Made by a program: the position numbers and the translations under genes. 64,000 bases of DNA from Ditylenchus dipsaci. Its lineage: Eukaryota > Nematoda > Chromadorea > Rhabditida > Anguinidae. Below the pieces are notes generated by a model. It was not told the origin of the DNA, made no database searches, and saw nothing but the letters and a program-made list of their open reading frames with translations. The DNA lies in contig SADC01000211.1 of assembly GCA_004194705.1 (NCBI GenBank), positions 62,001 to 126,000 on the forward strand. The letters run 5' to 3'. Position 1 is the stretch's first letter. The number at the start of each line of letters is the position of its first letter. This document shows positions 1-10,149 of this stretch, piece after piece.

Positions 1-110
1 TGTTTTACCCTTTATTTTCGGCCCTAAGAGGTGGTCTTCTATTAGAGACTGGCTTTTTAACAGAGACTGGCCTCCAATTCAAATAAATACGGTGGGTACT
101 TTCGACGTTA

Positions 111-517
111 CATTCAAACCTCGATATACAGGGTGGCCCAAAAAAACGCGGCCACTTGAAAAAAAAAATTGCGTAGATAGCTCCTTGCCACTTCGATTTC
201 CCCAGGAAAATCGCTGGCAGTGGTTAAGCTACCTAGGAGCTTTGTGGTATTTCTCTTTATCACAGCCGGCATTGTTGAGGAGGTTTCCGAGGGCTTGCCG
301 CCCAAAATAGGAAACTGACCGGGCAAGGGGTTACACACTTCAATTTTTTAAGGTGTCCGAATTTTTTGGGCCACCCTGTAGTGACACCGTCAATATAGTG
401 ACACATTGAAGTCGGTTAGTTTGGTTTTGGCTTAAATAAAATGACTAAAGTGACACTCCAATATAGTGACACTCCAAGACCGGTCCCGAGGGGTGTCACT
501 ATATCGAGGTTTGACTG
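111..517. mobile_element. pogo/Tc1-like MITE, split by a second MITE
   Basis: The outer ends read CATTCAAACCTCGATATA on the left and TATCGAGGTTTGACTG on the right, with TA on both sides. Related ends recur through the window. Internal motifs of the type ATATAGTGACAC are repeated. A 250-bp mariner-like MITE sits inside at a TA. Removing it restores CTCGATATAGTGACACC, which matches the internal repeats. Assignment to the pogo branch rests on the end sequence alone. Confidence 0.7.
129..378. mobile_element. 250-bp mariner-like MITE (copy 1)
   Basis: Terminal inverted repeats CAGGGTGGCCCAAAAAA / TTTTTTGGGCCACCCTG are flanked by TA. The length is 250 bp. A second copy of the same length, in opposite orientation, lies at 26,554-26,803 and shares central stretches such as TTTATCACAGCCGGC. 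No coding capacity is seen. It interrupts the pogo-like MITE around it. Confidence 0.8.
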
Positions 518-663
518 TATAACATAAGCGTTTATTCCCAGATTTTTTTTTGAAATTAACTGCGTACGAATTGAGCGAGTGGAAATAGTCCACGTCAAAT
601 GTTTTTGTGAGGCCGTCCTCGCACCTCTCACCTTCAAATATATATTTTCTAAAGACGCAAAAT

Positions 664-3600
664 TTACAAAAATTTATGCCATTTTCCAAAAGAGGTTCTA
701 GATTTACAATAAAATGTGTCAGGATTTGTTCTATTTTTTTTTGTCCCTTTATAAAACTTTAGTTTTTTTACTGAAAAATTGAAACCTGGTTGACTTTTGT
801 TGACCGATATGGCGAATGGTTCTGTAGGATGGAAGATTATTTTGAAATATTGATTTTGTCTAGAATATGACTCTGAAGACTGGAACTCTAGATCTACGTG
901 TAATCTAAAATGTTATTTATTTGTTAAATGTTTTATATAAATTATAAGCTGACCTGTTTGTTTTCTGCTGAATATCCTGAACAAAATGTTTTGGAAATTG
1001 TGAATTAAAAAATAATAATAAAAAGTAGAGCAAAAAGTTTTTTTCTCAATTTAAAGGAAAGTGGATTTTTTTAACTTATTGTGATTTTGAATGACACTCA
1101 AAAATAAATAAAAAATAGTCGAGTCCCACCTCAAGGACTGATCCAGTGGAACCTTCCCTTCTCAATATAACCCAAAGTCTTGTCATCCTGACTAAACATC
1201 TGTGGGTCCAGATAAGGTGAGACAATAGGCACCACTCCACTGCCCGCAAATGGCAATGCACTCAGAAACCTGCGGCGAGTATCAGCAGCGCAATCTACAA
1301 CGATAACTTTTTTTAAAGCAAAAAGGGTGTGTAAAAAACAAACATGAAGCCAGGGTGGACTGCTTGATGTATTCGTGTGAACTCCTGACATAGCCACAGT
1401 GCTCCATGGAGGTGGGGAAGTGGTTGAATGCAGCATTGCCTGACCGGAAAGATTCATTGTAGCGCTCAAAAGCCTTGAACAACACCTCTGAACTGCGACT
1501 ATAGACGCCGACTATGGTGCCTTTGCGCCATTCAAGCACCACAAACATGTATTGGAAGGAATATGGCTCGGACCGACTGGCTCAAAATGATTGGATTAAA
1601 AAGAGCTTTGTCTTAGTAAAGATCCACCATGAGCATCCATCCTCAACAGCAACAGTTCTGGGCTGCAAAATATTTAAAAAATACAGGGTATCGCATGAAA
1701 TTCATACGAGTTTTCAACATGTAAAACGGAATTTTGCAGCTAATTCTCGTAATTTTGCAGCAAATTCTCGTAATCTTGCAGCAAATATTAGTGAATTTTG
1801 CGGAAATTCGAATTTCCGAGTCAAAAAATGACTTGGATCGCTCAGAATCCCAGCCCGGAGTGGTCAGAAGCCCTGAAAGTTGGTTTTTTGGGGTTTACTT
1901 TAAGAAGGCGAAGAAGAAGCACAAGCGTGGTCATTCCAAGCCAAAGAAGAGCAAAGGTATGTTATTATTGGTAGGGGTTACTAGTCATCTTCCAGTCGTT
2001 TTCTTCCAGGCGGCAAGGGAAGTAAGCGACGTGACAAGAATGGTTCTTCCTCTTCCAGTAACCACAGCAAGAGTGGTGGAGCGATCAAGCAGCCGAAGAA
2101 GGGCAACCATTGAGCCAACAAAAAGTATCTTCCAGTTTTCAGATGTAACTTCTATCTGATCTAGCTTCTATGTGGTAGCTATGTATATGTATACTATGTA
2201 TTTTCAAGTAAAGATTAATACGGGTCTGATTTTCACTAGAGTTATCCAGATTTTGTTGTTGAGATCCGATCCCTGTTTGTATAACACCTAAGCGCCACGT
2301 TGGTGATTTTTTAACCTTTTCTCACTTGTCCGTGATAATTTTAAACAAGTAAACTCAATGTTGCGCTCAGCAATGCCTAGCTTTTTTTGGCTTAGTTGCA
2401 GGGTTCGTAATGAAAATTTTTGTAAAAAGGACATGTGGGTAAAAAAGAACATTTTGATCTTTTTTGAAGAAAAAGGGTCATTTTATCCAGTGCTTATTGC
2501 TATTTTGGAGCGAAAAAAAAAGATTTTGACTAAAAACCTCGAAAATAAAAAAGATCTTGGGTCCCGAAAAAAGGAAAAATCTTTTAAAAAGCACATACGA
2601 ACCCTGCTTAGTTGGCATAATTTTTGTAAAATCTCAGAGCAAGTCTTTTCATTTTTCTGGCGTTCCAACGGGTCTTTGGATTGTATTTCCTGGTAACCAC
2701 AAGTGATGTCTATTTTCGAGGACAAAGGTTTTTTTTGTGAAACCAAAAAGACTTTTTTCTGCTGCGAATATCGTTGCTGCAAAAAGACTTTTTCTTGCTG
2801 CAAATATACCTTTTTTGCTACAAATCGTCTTTTTTACTGCAAAAAATACTTTTCGCAGCAGAAAAAAGTATTTTTGGTAGCAGGAAAAGGCTTTTTCCTA
2901 TTTTCGAGCACCTTTTTGAATTTATTTCTGAAGATTGGTGTAGGGCCTCCCAGAAATTAGTATAAGTTTTTTTGAAGAACATGAATTAATAACGATGAGC
3001 TAACATTCTGTCATGAAATAAAATTATGATTTGCATTTAGTGCTCTACTATTGCTTTGAAATGGTAGGCACACAACTTTAAAATGAATAGTTAAAAAACT
3101 CACCCAACCATCTGCAGTTTATGCATTTTCAGAGATCTGTATAAAGAAATATTCCTCAAAAAGAGCTGAGCTTGGCCCTTGGCACAATGTTCTTTGAAGA
3201 GAAATGTGAGGAAACGTTGTCGAAAACCTTTAAAACGCCATGTCGAACATTGATATGATCAGACTAATTCTTCAAAGTACCTGTGAGCCATCTTAAATTT
3301 ACAACCAAGTAATTGACAAATTATTTTAGTGATTTTACAAAATCCTACATTTCTGTGACCGGATTTTCTCCAGAAAATGTGTATAAGCGATCATCGTCCA
3401 ACATACTTCTTCCGATTTGCGAAAGTGGGATGAACATACCACTGCTTCGATCAATGGAATACATGTGGATGGTTTGATGCTGGGTGGACAGAACCGCCTA
3501 AACTTTTTCAAATAAAAATTGACCTTGAAAATTCGTGGAAATACCAGTGTTCTTTCCATCAAATAAACACCTTGGGTGACATTGATCTGGTCAAGTCAAA

Positions 3601-4969
3601 TTTGATACGGTCTATCACTTCACATTTCTAGAATAGAAATATGGTCATGTTTTATTTTGGATTGTGGCTAAGACTCTGCCTTTAAAATGGATAATTTTCG
3701 TATTTTTAGACTATTGCGCAAAATGACAAACTTTTTAATGTCGTTTTTCCATTTGCATCGTGCAATCCTTTTTTTGACACCGTATTTGTCCAAGCTCACC
3801 CGGGTGAGTTATTTTACCAATTCTCGAAAACAACAATTTTCTCGAAAAAATCAACAAAAACAATACCTGCAGATCAATGGAATAAAAAGTTATTTCTTCA
3901 AGACTACTGGAGCTTGGGGATAAAGATTCGCTATTCTAAACGCATATTTTTTATCGTCGAACAGCCAGGAATTGGCTAGATACCTTTTGAATGCCACCAG
4001 AAATTCGCGAGCTGCTTTCAGAAACTGCAAGCGGGAAAATGTTTAGATGGGAAATTTTTGTAAATAGTATTAATAACACACCAACAACTGATGCAGAAAC
4101 AATGAGGTGTTTTGAGTCGGCTGTAACCAAACAGCAATCTCTGGACAATGGACCAAAAGACAGTCGTTCAGATTGGTTGGATTGGTGCCAGAAAACCACG
4201 TTGGATCGACTGCCAAACAGCGCCTTGAAAAAATATTGTGAATTGCAATATGAAAAATACTATGATGCAAGAAGGATACCGAAAAGAGTGTGTCACTCGA
4301 TATATCCTGTAATTAAATAATTTAGCCAGAATTTAAACTAAAATTTGACTCACGTGGTTCATGACTGATTGAACACCACTATAGTTAAAGATAAAAACGT
4401 CTTGAAGATGCAAACTTATTCCGATAAGTTTAGTTCCATCTAAACTTTAAAAATATTTTATGACCATTTGTTGGTAGATGAGACTTTAAGAGTAGAAAAG
4501 AAAAAATGTGGTTTATCTTTGTGTCGGCGTGTCCGTGAAATAGTTGGATAAGAGCTGATGCAGAATTCAGGTAGAAAATTTACATTTGTCTCTGAGTATT
4601 GGAGATAAACGAATCGACCGACAAATTTTCCCGTTTCAAAAACTTTGATAAAAAAATTACCTGGAGTGAATCGCAAGGGGTAAAATGGCGGTCGATTTAC
4701 AGAGTGTTTTGACCTAGTCATTGGTATGCTGCTGTAAAATTCTCTGGAGCCTTTTATGAAGTGACTGCCTAAATTAAAAAAGACACAATTTTTTCAGTGT
4801 CAAATGATTGACTAACCCTGCTTCCTACGTCCAGCTCTCTTTCCCTTAGCAATTTGACCATGTGGGCTGTGGGACGGCGAGAGCTATGTCTTCTACACCA
4901 CTCAACACCTAGAAAAAATTTATAAATAGCTTGGAAATTACCAACATAAGCACCCACCATAAACTTCAA
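664..4969 (-). CDS. det1: DET1 homologue (DDB1-associated ubiquitin-ligase subunit)
   Basis: DET1 binds DDB1 and is a component of CUL4-type ubiquitin ligases; it acts largely in the nucleus. Exons seen on the minus strand, in order: 4,969-4,942 (start), 4,908-4,817 (HMVKLLREREL, like the N-terminal VIHRLERRRI), 4,768-about 4,462 (GSHF..., RPPFYPLRFTPG, like KPPCFLRKFSPDG), about 4,270-3,896 (LSRDCCLVTADSKHLIVSAS), about 3,560-3,349 (LSTQHQTIHMYSI...IGRSMLDDDRL, like SVQQQTIHVFQV...IGRFCYEDDLL), about 3,290-3,104 (RNISLYRSLKMHKLQM), 1,662-1,344 (FVVLEWRKGTIVGVYS), 1,294-1,130 (SPYLDPQMFSQDDK) and 904-664 (IIFHPTEPFAISV, then stop). Several exon joins are off by one base, and a TGA interrupts the 1.6-kb exon; I read these as sequence errors, though decay is possible. 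The C-terminal tail differs from vertebrate DET1. A minus-strand AATAAA lies at 536-531. The assignment is firm; some exon edges are approximate. Confidence 0.85.
1670..1904. repeat. Dispersed repeat end plus 21-bp tandem array in a DET1 intron
   Basis: At 1,731-1,800 a unit close to AATTTTGCAGCAAATTCTCGT repeats about three times. Directly after it, GTCAGAAGCCCTGAAAGTTG recurs (with changes) at 13.9 kb and, inverted, at 16.3 kb, so this is the end of a dispersed element. Confidence 0.6.
1905..2113 (+). CDS. Lysine-rich C-terminal exon pair, unidentified
   Basis: Two candidate exons, 1,905-1,956 and 2,010-2,113, join in frame through a 53-bp GT..AG intron. They encode a very basic tail: KKKHKRGHSKPKKSK, then GGKGSKRRDKNGSSSSSNH, ending KQPKKGNH and a TGA. 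No start or upstream exons are visible: the sequence immediately upstream is the dispersed repeat, and the pair lies inside a DET1 intron on the opposite strand. It could be the 3' end of a nested gene, or a gene fragment carried in by a transposon. I do not recognise the family. Lysine-rich sequence of this kind is low complexity, so the coding call rests mainly on the clean splice signals. Confidence 0.35.
2399..2606. mobile_element. hAT-type MITE, TSD CTTAGTTG
   Basis: Ends CAGGGTTCGTA / TACGAACCCTG are inverted repeats of the hAT type. They are flanked by a perfect 8-bp duplication CTTAGTTG (2,391-2,398 and 2,607-2,614). The 208-bp element is A/T-rich and non-coding. It lies in the large DET1 intron. 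Confidence 0.85.
2700..2905. repeat. CTGCAAAAA/TTTTTGCTG low-complexity array
   Basis: Degenerate repeats of the form TTTTTGCTGCAAATA and inverted forms fill this stretch of the DET1 intron. The apparent open frames on both strands here are products of the repeat, not genes. Confidence 0.5.
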
Positions 4970-5138
4970 TTGGCATAGTTTAGATTTTTAGCTTGCAATC
5001 TACATACAGTTCTGGTCGTCTTATTTTCTGCTAGAAAGAAAGCAATATTGTACGATGCGTTAAAACATCCAATACACATTAAAACGCCATAAGCTCTTAG
5101 TAGGCTTAATAGGGACACGGACGTTTCCCGCCCAGGAC

Positions 5139-6369
5139 TAGGTTGTCGGGTACCCGGAATTTCCGGGTACCCGAACCGAGGAACCGAACCGGAACCGAAA
5201 TTTTCGGGTACCCGAACCGAACCGATACCCGAAACCCGAAACTTTCGGGTACCCGAACCGAACCGATACCCGAAACCCGAAACTTTCGGGTACCCGAACC
5301 GAACCGGAACCGAAATTTTCGGGTACCCGAACCGATATCCGAAAAAATCGAATTTACAGAAAAAGGCTTCCTGCATACACGCGGTCAACTATGAAATCGG
5401 TTACCTCACTTTTCAACATTCTTACAAACGATATCTGGAAGGACAATACTTTTTTGGCGCAAATGTTTCTTTTGCGTAATTAGATTGAAAATGTTCACCT
5501 TTTTCAAAAAGTTTAAACACCATAATGTAGCCCTGAGATTATGGTTTCCAGTGCTAGGAATTTCGAATTTCTCGTCCTTGTACTTCGTATCAAAAATTTT
5601 CGGGACCGTACTTCGTACTCGTCCTTGTACCAATTTTTTCAAATCGCTCGTACTCGTAGTACTTCTCTTTCTTTCGCTCGAACTCGTCTTCGTCCTCGCA
5701 GTACGAGGCTAAAATTGACTCGTACTCGTCTTCGTCCTCATTTTTTCTCGTCCTTTGTGTTTTCACTCGTACTTTGCTCGTACTTCATACTTAAAAGCCA
5801 AAAAGTAAGTTTTAAAAAAAAATTACACCTTTGCTTGAAGCTAGTATATCTTGTTGTTAAATTATAACAGAACACGATTTCTTCAAAGTAATTTCAAGAT
5901 TTGACTTTTCATTAAAAAAAAACTACAAAATAGGTACACTGCAATTTTTCTCGCCGATTGTGAAGTGAGATCAGTGTTTTCAAAAATCACAGTCACACCT
6001 CACACCAGAAAATCACAGTGAACCTCCCAATCACACTAAAATCACACTCACACTTGATGTAAGGGTAAATCGATTATTAATACGGGCCCAGGTTGACACA
6101 AGCAAACAAATTGTTGTAAATCTTTGATCCCACTGTTTGAAATCGTGTCTCCGACTTTCGGATACCCGAACCGATACCCGAAACCCGAAATTTTCGGGTA
6201 CCCGGACCGAACCGATACCCGAAACCCGAAATTTTCGGGTATCCGGACCGAACCGATACCCGAAACCCGAAATTTTCGGGTACCCGGACCGAACCGATAC
6301 CCGAAACCCGGAAAAAACCGGGTTTCGGTTCCAATTACCCGAAAACGGGTACCCGAACCGACAACCCTA
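5139..6369. mobile_element. hAT element with CGGGTACCCGAACCG arrays, TSD CCCAGGAC
   Basis: Ends TAGGTTGTCGG / CCGACAACCCTA are flanked by the 8-bp duplication CCCAGGAC (5,131-5,138 and 6,370-6,377). Both ends carry arrays of CGGGTACCCGAACCGA units (about 5,150-5,340 and 6,155-6,360). An array of CGTACTCGTCCTCG-type units fills 5,560-5,790. No transposase is recognisable, so it is non-autonomous. The target duplication is itself part of the GTTTCCCGCCCAGG array of the host element, which proves the order of insertion. Confidence 0.82.
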
Positions 6370-6767
6370 CCCAGGACATTTCCCGCCCGGAGCCGTTTCC
6401 CGCCCGGCCGTTTCCCGCCCGACCGTTTCCCGCCCTGGGACGTTTCCCGCCCTGGACGTTTCCCGACCTGAGTATAAATTTTGAATCGGTTCAAAATAAA
6501 ACAGTTTTTGCGATGCAATCGAAAAAGGCATAAGTTTTGAGTTCTGGTCAATAAAAAATTAAGTTTTGGCACTACCCAAAATTACCCATTTTGACCACTT
6601 TAAGAGGATTTAGGCTTGTTTGGGGGTGATAAAAAGGCCAATTAGAGTCCTATTTTGTTTAAAAAGGAAGATGTTGAACATAGTTTTGAAAACTGGGGCC
6701 TACCGCATAAATAAACTCTGGTATGTTTTATGCATCCAGAGTCACTTTCGAGTGATTTTCGTCTAAG

Positions 6768-6868
6768 GTATGTGGGTGTGCGCATCTCAACACCAAGCAA
6801 CCAAGCCCCCTGCGCCCCCGAAGAGGGCGCAGGAGGCTTAATTCGTTAGAGATGCGCGCATTCACTTA
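6768..6868. repeat. GC-rich central hairpin
   Basis: A near-perfect palindrome: GTGTGCGCATCTC, then CAAGCCCCCTGCGCCCCC, a short loop, and back. The same hairpin recurs at 30,495-30,596, again at the centre of a foldback element. Confidence 0.7.
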
Positions 6869-7778
6869 CCTGAGACATAATTCCGAGCAAGACTCTTGAT
6901 CAGAAATGTACTTAGAGGTACTTTTTGCCAAGTCCTATGTTGAAAAAAGGGTAAGACAGTCATATGGTCGAGATTTCAAAATGCTCAAAACTCAATTTTT
7001 TATTGACCAGAACTCAGAAATTATGCCTTTTTTGAACTCCTGAGACGATTTTGAGTCGATATAGGATGTTTGGAAACACTTTCAAAAAAATCCATTTGAA
7101 GGGGGGGGGTGGTATATCCAAGTAGGGTCGAAAAGTACATGACAAATTGTATGAAGAAACATCCCTGAGGACGAAAAGTTGCGCGCATTATTGTTTTTCG
7201 GTAAAAAACGGTCATTGAGGTTGAAAATAATCTAGGGCGGAAATGTCCCAGGGCGGGAAACGGTCGGGCGGGGAACGGTCGGGCGGGAAACGGCCCCGGC
7301 GGGAAACGGCCCGGGCGGGAAACGTCACGTACCCGCTTAATATTATACACAGATTGTGACGGAAATTTTTCTGATTTCTAACGTCTAAATACGATATTTA
7401 CTTGATACGGTCCAGACTCTCTATAATTGCCATTCTCGGACCAGACTGACCGGCCACTATGGAAAGAGGCCCACCAAAGTATAATTTTGCAAACCAACCA
7501 ACTCATGAAATCACTGGCCACTTTTTCAGGAATTTAAGGAAATTTAAGGAATTTTAATCCAGCAGGATAATGGAAAGGGCGTGGGTGTAATAGTATTTCA
7601 AACCTAACGGCACACCCTAAGAGATAGTTCGTACACACACCCAAGAAATATTTATTAGAAATATCAGATATATGTACCGTGTTTGGCAACAGACACATTT
7701 ATGCAATTCACAGTTTATTTGCATTACACACAGCTATATGCTAACAGACAATTTTTGACCGATTTCAGCGACATGCTC

Positions 7779-8643
7779 CTACTTCTGATCTTCATGAATG
7801 CTGTAGCTGAAGTAGTGTGGCTCTGCAATTATTAAAATTAAATGAGTTATCATTTACTTAGTTTGGAAGAATCACCATAGTTTCCATACTTGTAGTGATC
7901 CTAAAAACAAAATTCATAAAGACCAGACGAAACAAGAAAAAATAGAATATGCACCTGCTCATAGGGTGTCTTGCGCTCTCCAGCCAACCACTGCTTCCAT
8001 CGCTCAGATCTAATGGCATATGCTCGAGCCTTCTGCTTGTTGTTAGTTACGCACTCCTTGAAGTCTCTGCAATAAGTTATATGTTAAGCCCACCAAAATG
8101 TTAATACGTGGCATTGCGTTTTTAAACTTTGGTGACCGGTTTTCGACACACAACCCGATCGTTTTGATGTGCCTAACAGTGGTGCTGAAACAAACTTGTG
8201 CTGAATCAAAAGTGGATTTTGGAACATCATTACCAGAATTGAAAAAATTTCTTCAAAAAACGATCTCGAAAAGAGACGCCACAGTAGATGTGTGATTCTT
8301 TTATTCGCGTGATGCGTTTAACTGTAGCACTTCAGTTTTCACGGCTATTTATATGGATATTTTACAATTTTAGTATCGGTTTTCTTCCTGCCACTTTTTA
8401 TTCTGCGCAAATATGTAGAATGCTGACATTACAAAAAACGAGCTGTGTATCGATAAATATTATATTTTGAAGATGAGGGTTACACCAACGTACTTATAAT
8501 GCACCAGGTTTTAAACCAGGGCTCTCAAGTCTGCGTAAGCATCATAAAATGTTTCAATAAATTTTATACATGTATGTACCTGAACTCGAAATCACAATAT
8601 TTGCGTCCGAGCTTTGAACCGAATGCTTCCATGCACCTCATGT
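7779..8643 (-). CDS. NDUFS5-like complex I accessory subunit (3' exons)
   Basis: NDUFS5 is a small twin-CX9C accessory subunit of mitochondrial complex I. Exons on the minus strand: 8,643-8,580, 8,066-7,955, 7,900-7,858 and 7,822-7,779 (stop TAG). All joins keep frame with canonical splice sites. The translation contains RCMEAFGSKLGRKYC, then DFEFRDFKEC: the C-x12-C-x9-C spacing equals that of the last three cysteines of human NDUFS5. The basic stretch KQKARAYAIRSERWKQWLAGE and a Pro/His tail follow, as in the family. The first cysteine and the N-terminus should lie in upstream exons I could not place; a possible short exon at about 8,790-8,817 (WLQTRRGRQ) lacks that cysteine. A minus-strand AATAAA is at 7,719-7,714, about 60 nt past the stop. 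Confidence 0.65.
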
Positions 8644-8649
8644 CTAAAA

Positions 8650-9022
8650 AAGATCGGTAAGTATGGTAACCAAAACAGTAAGATGGTTAATCACATTGCA
8701 TTTCGAAAAATCCGCACGGAGTTCCTAAAGTATTTAAATATGGAAATTGAAAAATTAATTTTTTCCAAACCAACCCTGTTTTGTTATGTTTATATTCACC
8801 TTGTCGGCCCCTGCGGGTTTGTAGCCACTAAAAAAACATATTATGCACAGTTTTCGGCTTTTCTAAAAACACTTACTGGGTATTGAGAGAGATATATGTC
8901 TCATGCACAATATTTGGCTCAGTCATCGATCAATTTATTTCGAACGGATTTTCTAAAAGACAAGTTTATTGAAAAGGTGAAAAACCAAATCACGGAAGCG
9001 TGATTCAATGACACGAAAAAAG
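8650..9022. other. Unassigned stretch
   Basis: AT-rich sequence upstream of the NDUFS5-like exons. It may contain missing 5' exons (see that entry) but I see nothing I can support. Confidence 0.3.
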
Positions 9023-9177
9023 GGCTAACAGACAAATTCCAATATTTTTGGAAAATGTCGCGCGACATTTTGCTATATTTTATCGGTCGATTCGGATGTT
9101 TCGTCCGAATTCACCGAAAAAATATTGGAAAATGTCGAGCGACATTTTCCAAAAATATTGGAATTTATCTGGTAGCC
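9023..9177. mobile_element. 155-bp Merlin-like palindromic MITE
   Basis: The arms GGCTAACAGACAAATTCC and (inverted) GGCTACCAGATAAATTCC continue into AATATTTTTGG and a GTCGCGCGACATTTT core. Flanks are G-A6-G on the left and G-A7-G on the right: an 8-9 bp duplication that differs only in homopolymer length. Confidence 0.6.
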
Positions 9178-9458
9178 GAAAAAAAGCACTGTCCACCTTG
9201 TCACAAAAATCATGTTGCTCAAGATAAATTTTTGCCTAACAAAGGAACATATGGTTATTGACGATGCGATATTGAAAAACCCTATATACCATCCGATAAA
9301 GAATCAAAAATGTTTTTTAACACAAAAATCCTTCGAGGATTTGCAAAAAATTCTGTGGAAAATTCTTTTTAAGGGAGGTAAAAGGTGCTTGAGAGTTGTC
9401 CTGAAAGAATATGCACCCCTCTAATTGCCGCCCCGGGCGGCAATTAGAGGAAATACGT

Positions 9459-10085
9459 GGCTTTCATTTCAGCTATCATACACGGAAAAAAATTATAATT
9501 TGGTTAACATTTTAAAAACGTTTAACAATGTCCAATCCCATGCCATCCCCAAACTTTTCGGTATTAATTTGGAACCGACGTTTTTTGTAATTTTTATTTA
9601 TACGATTATATACAATCCTATACTCAAAATGATGCCACAAAGTATCGCTACATTTCGAGTATAAAGTTGGATATCATCATGTGAATTTAAAATACAAAAG
9701 AAAATGTCATTCCGAAAATAATAGCGAAAAGTTCGGGGTATTGGGCATCGTTGAACGTTTTTTATATTCTAGCCTCAACTCAATTTACCTTTTCGGTGTA
9801 TGATAGCTGAAATGAAAGCAACGAATCTTGGCTACATTTTAGTGTATGAAACAGGTGACTCAAAGAGAAAAATTCGGATAAACCCAAATGAACCAAGTCA
9901 AAGAAAAAAAAACCAAAAACAATCGATTTTGCACATTTTCGCAGGTTTCAGTCTGTAAATCAGCTCCAGATGCTGTGAAACCCTGCGGCGATGATCTTAT
10001 TAGATAGTCAAGGGCCTGAGGATGATTTTGACACCAAACTCATAGATACATATAAATAGGGTGTACACACGGCGTGGTGACAAGT
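9459..10085. repeat. Dispersed repeat, copy 1 (GCTTTCATTTCAGCTATCAT)
   Basis: A block marked by GCTTTCATTTCAGCTATCAT and its inverse 330 bp later, then GTGTATGAAACAGGTGACTC and GTGAAACCCTGCG...GATGATTTT. The same markers in the same order and orientation occur at 38,612-39,170. It is preceded at about 9,418-9,455 by a short palindrome CCTCTAATTGCCGCCC and its inverse. Confidence 0.65.
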
Positions 10086-10149
10086 GAGCCTTAACATTTG
10101 ATGAAAATGTCTTAAGGATTAACTTTTTCGAAAGCCGAGAATTGAGGAC

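Larger units (their letters stand above)
5112..7334. mobile_element. Foldback element, GTTTCCCGCCC arms, TSD GCTTAATA (Merlin-like)
   Basis: Left end GGGACACGGACGTTTCCCG and right end (inverted) GGGTACGTGACGTTTCCCG are flanked by a perfect 8-bp duplication GCTTAATA (5,104-5,111 and 7,335-7,342). The arms are arrays of GTTTCCCGCCCGG-like units (6,370-6,475 and 7,228-7,334). An inner inverted repeat (6,500-6,570 with 6,965-7,040) surrounds a central GC-rich hairpin. A hAT element is inserted in the left arm. The GG start and 8-bp duplication match the other Merlin-like elements in the window. No transposase is encoded. Confidence 0.8.

Noticed and set aside
3991..4320. Forward 109-residue open frame that looks protein-like
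   Set aside because: It is antisense to a DET1 exon whose minus-strand translation matches the family block LNRECSLFTDD..IVGSA.
5143..6484. Several overlapping Arg/Pro-rich open frames on both strands
   Set aside because: Products of the CGGGTACCCGAACC and GTTTCCCGCCC arrays.
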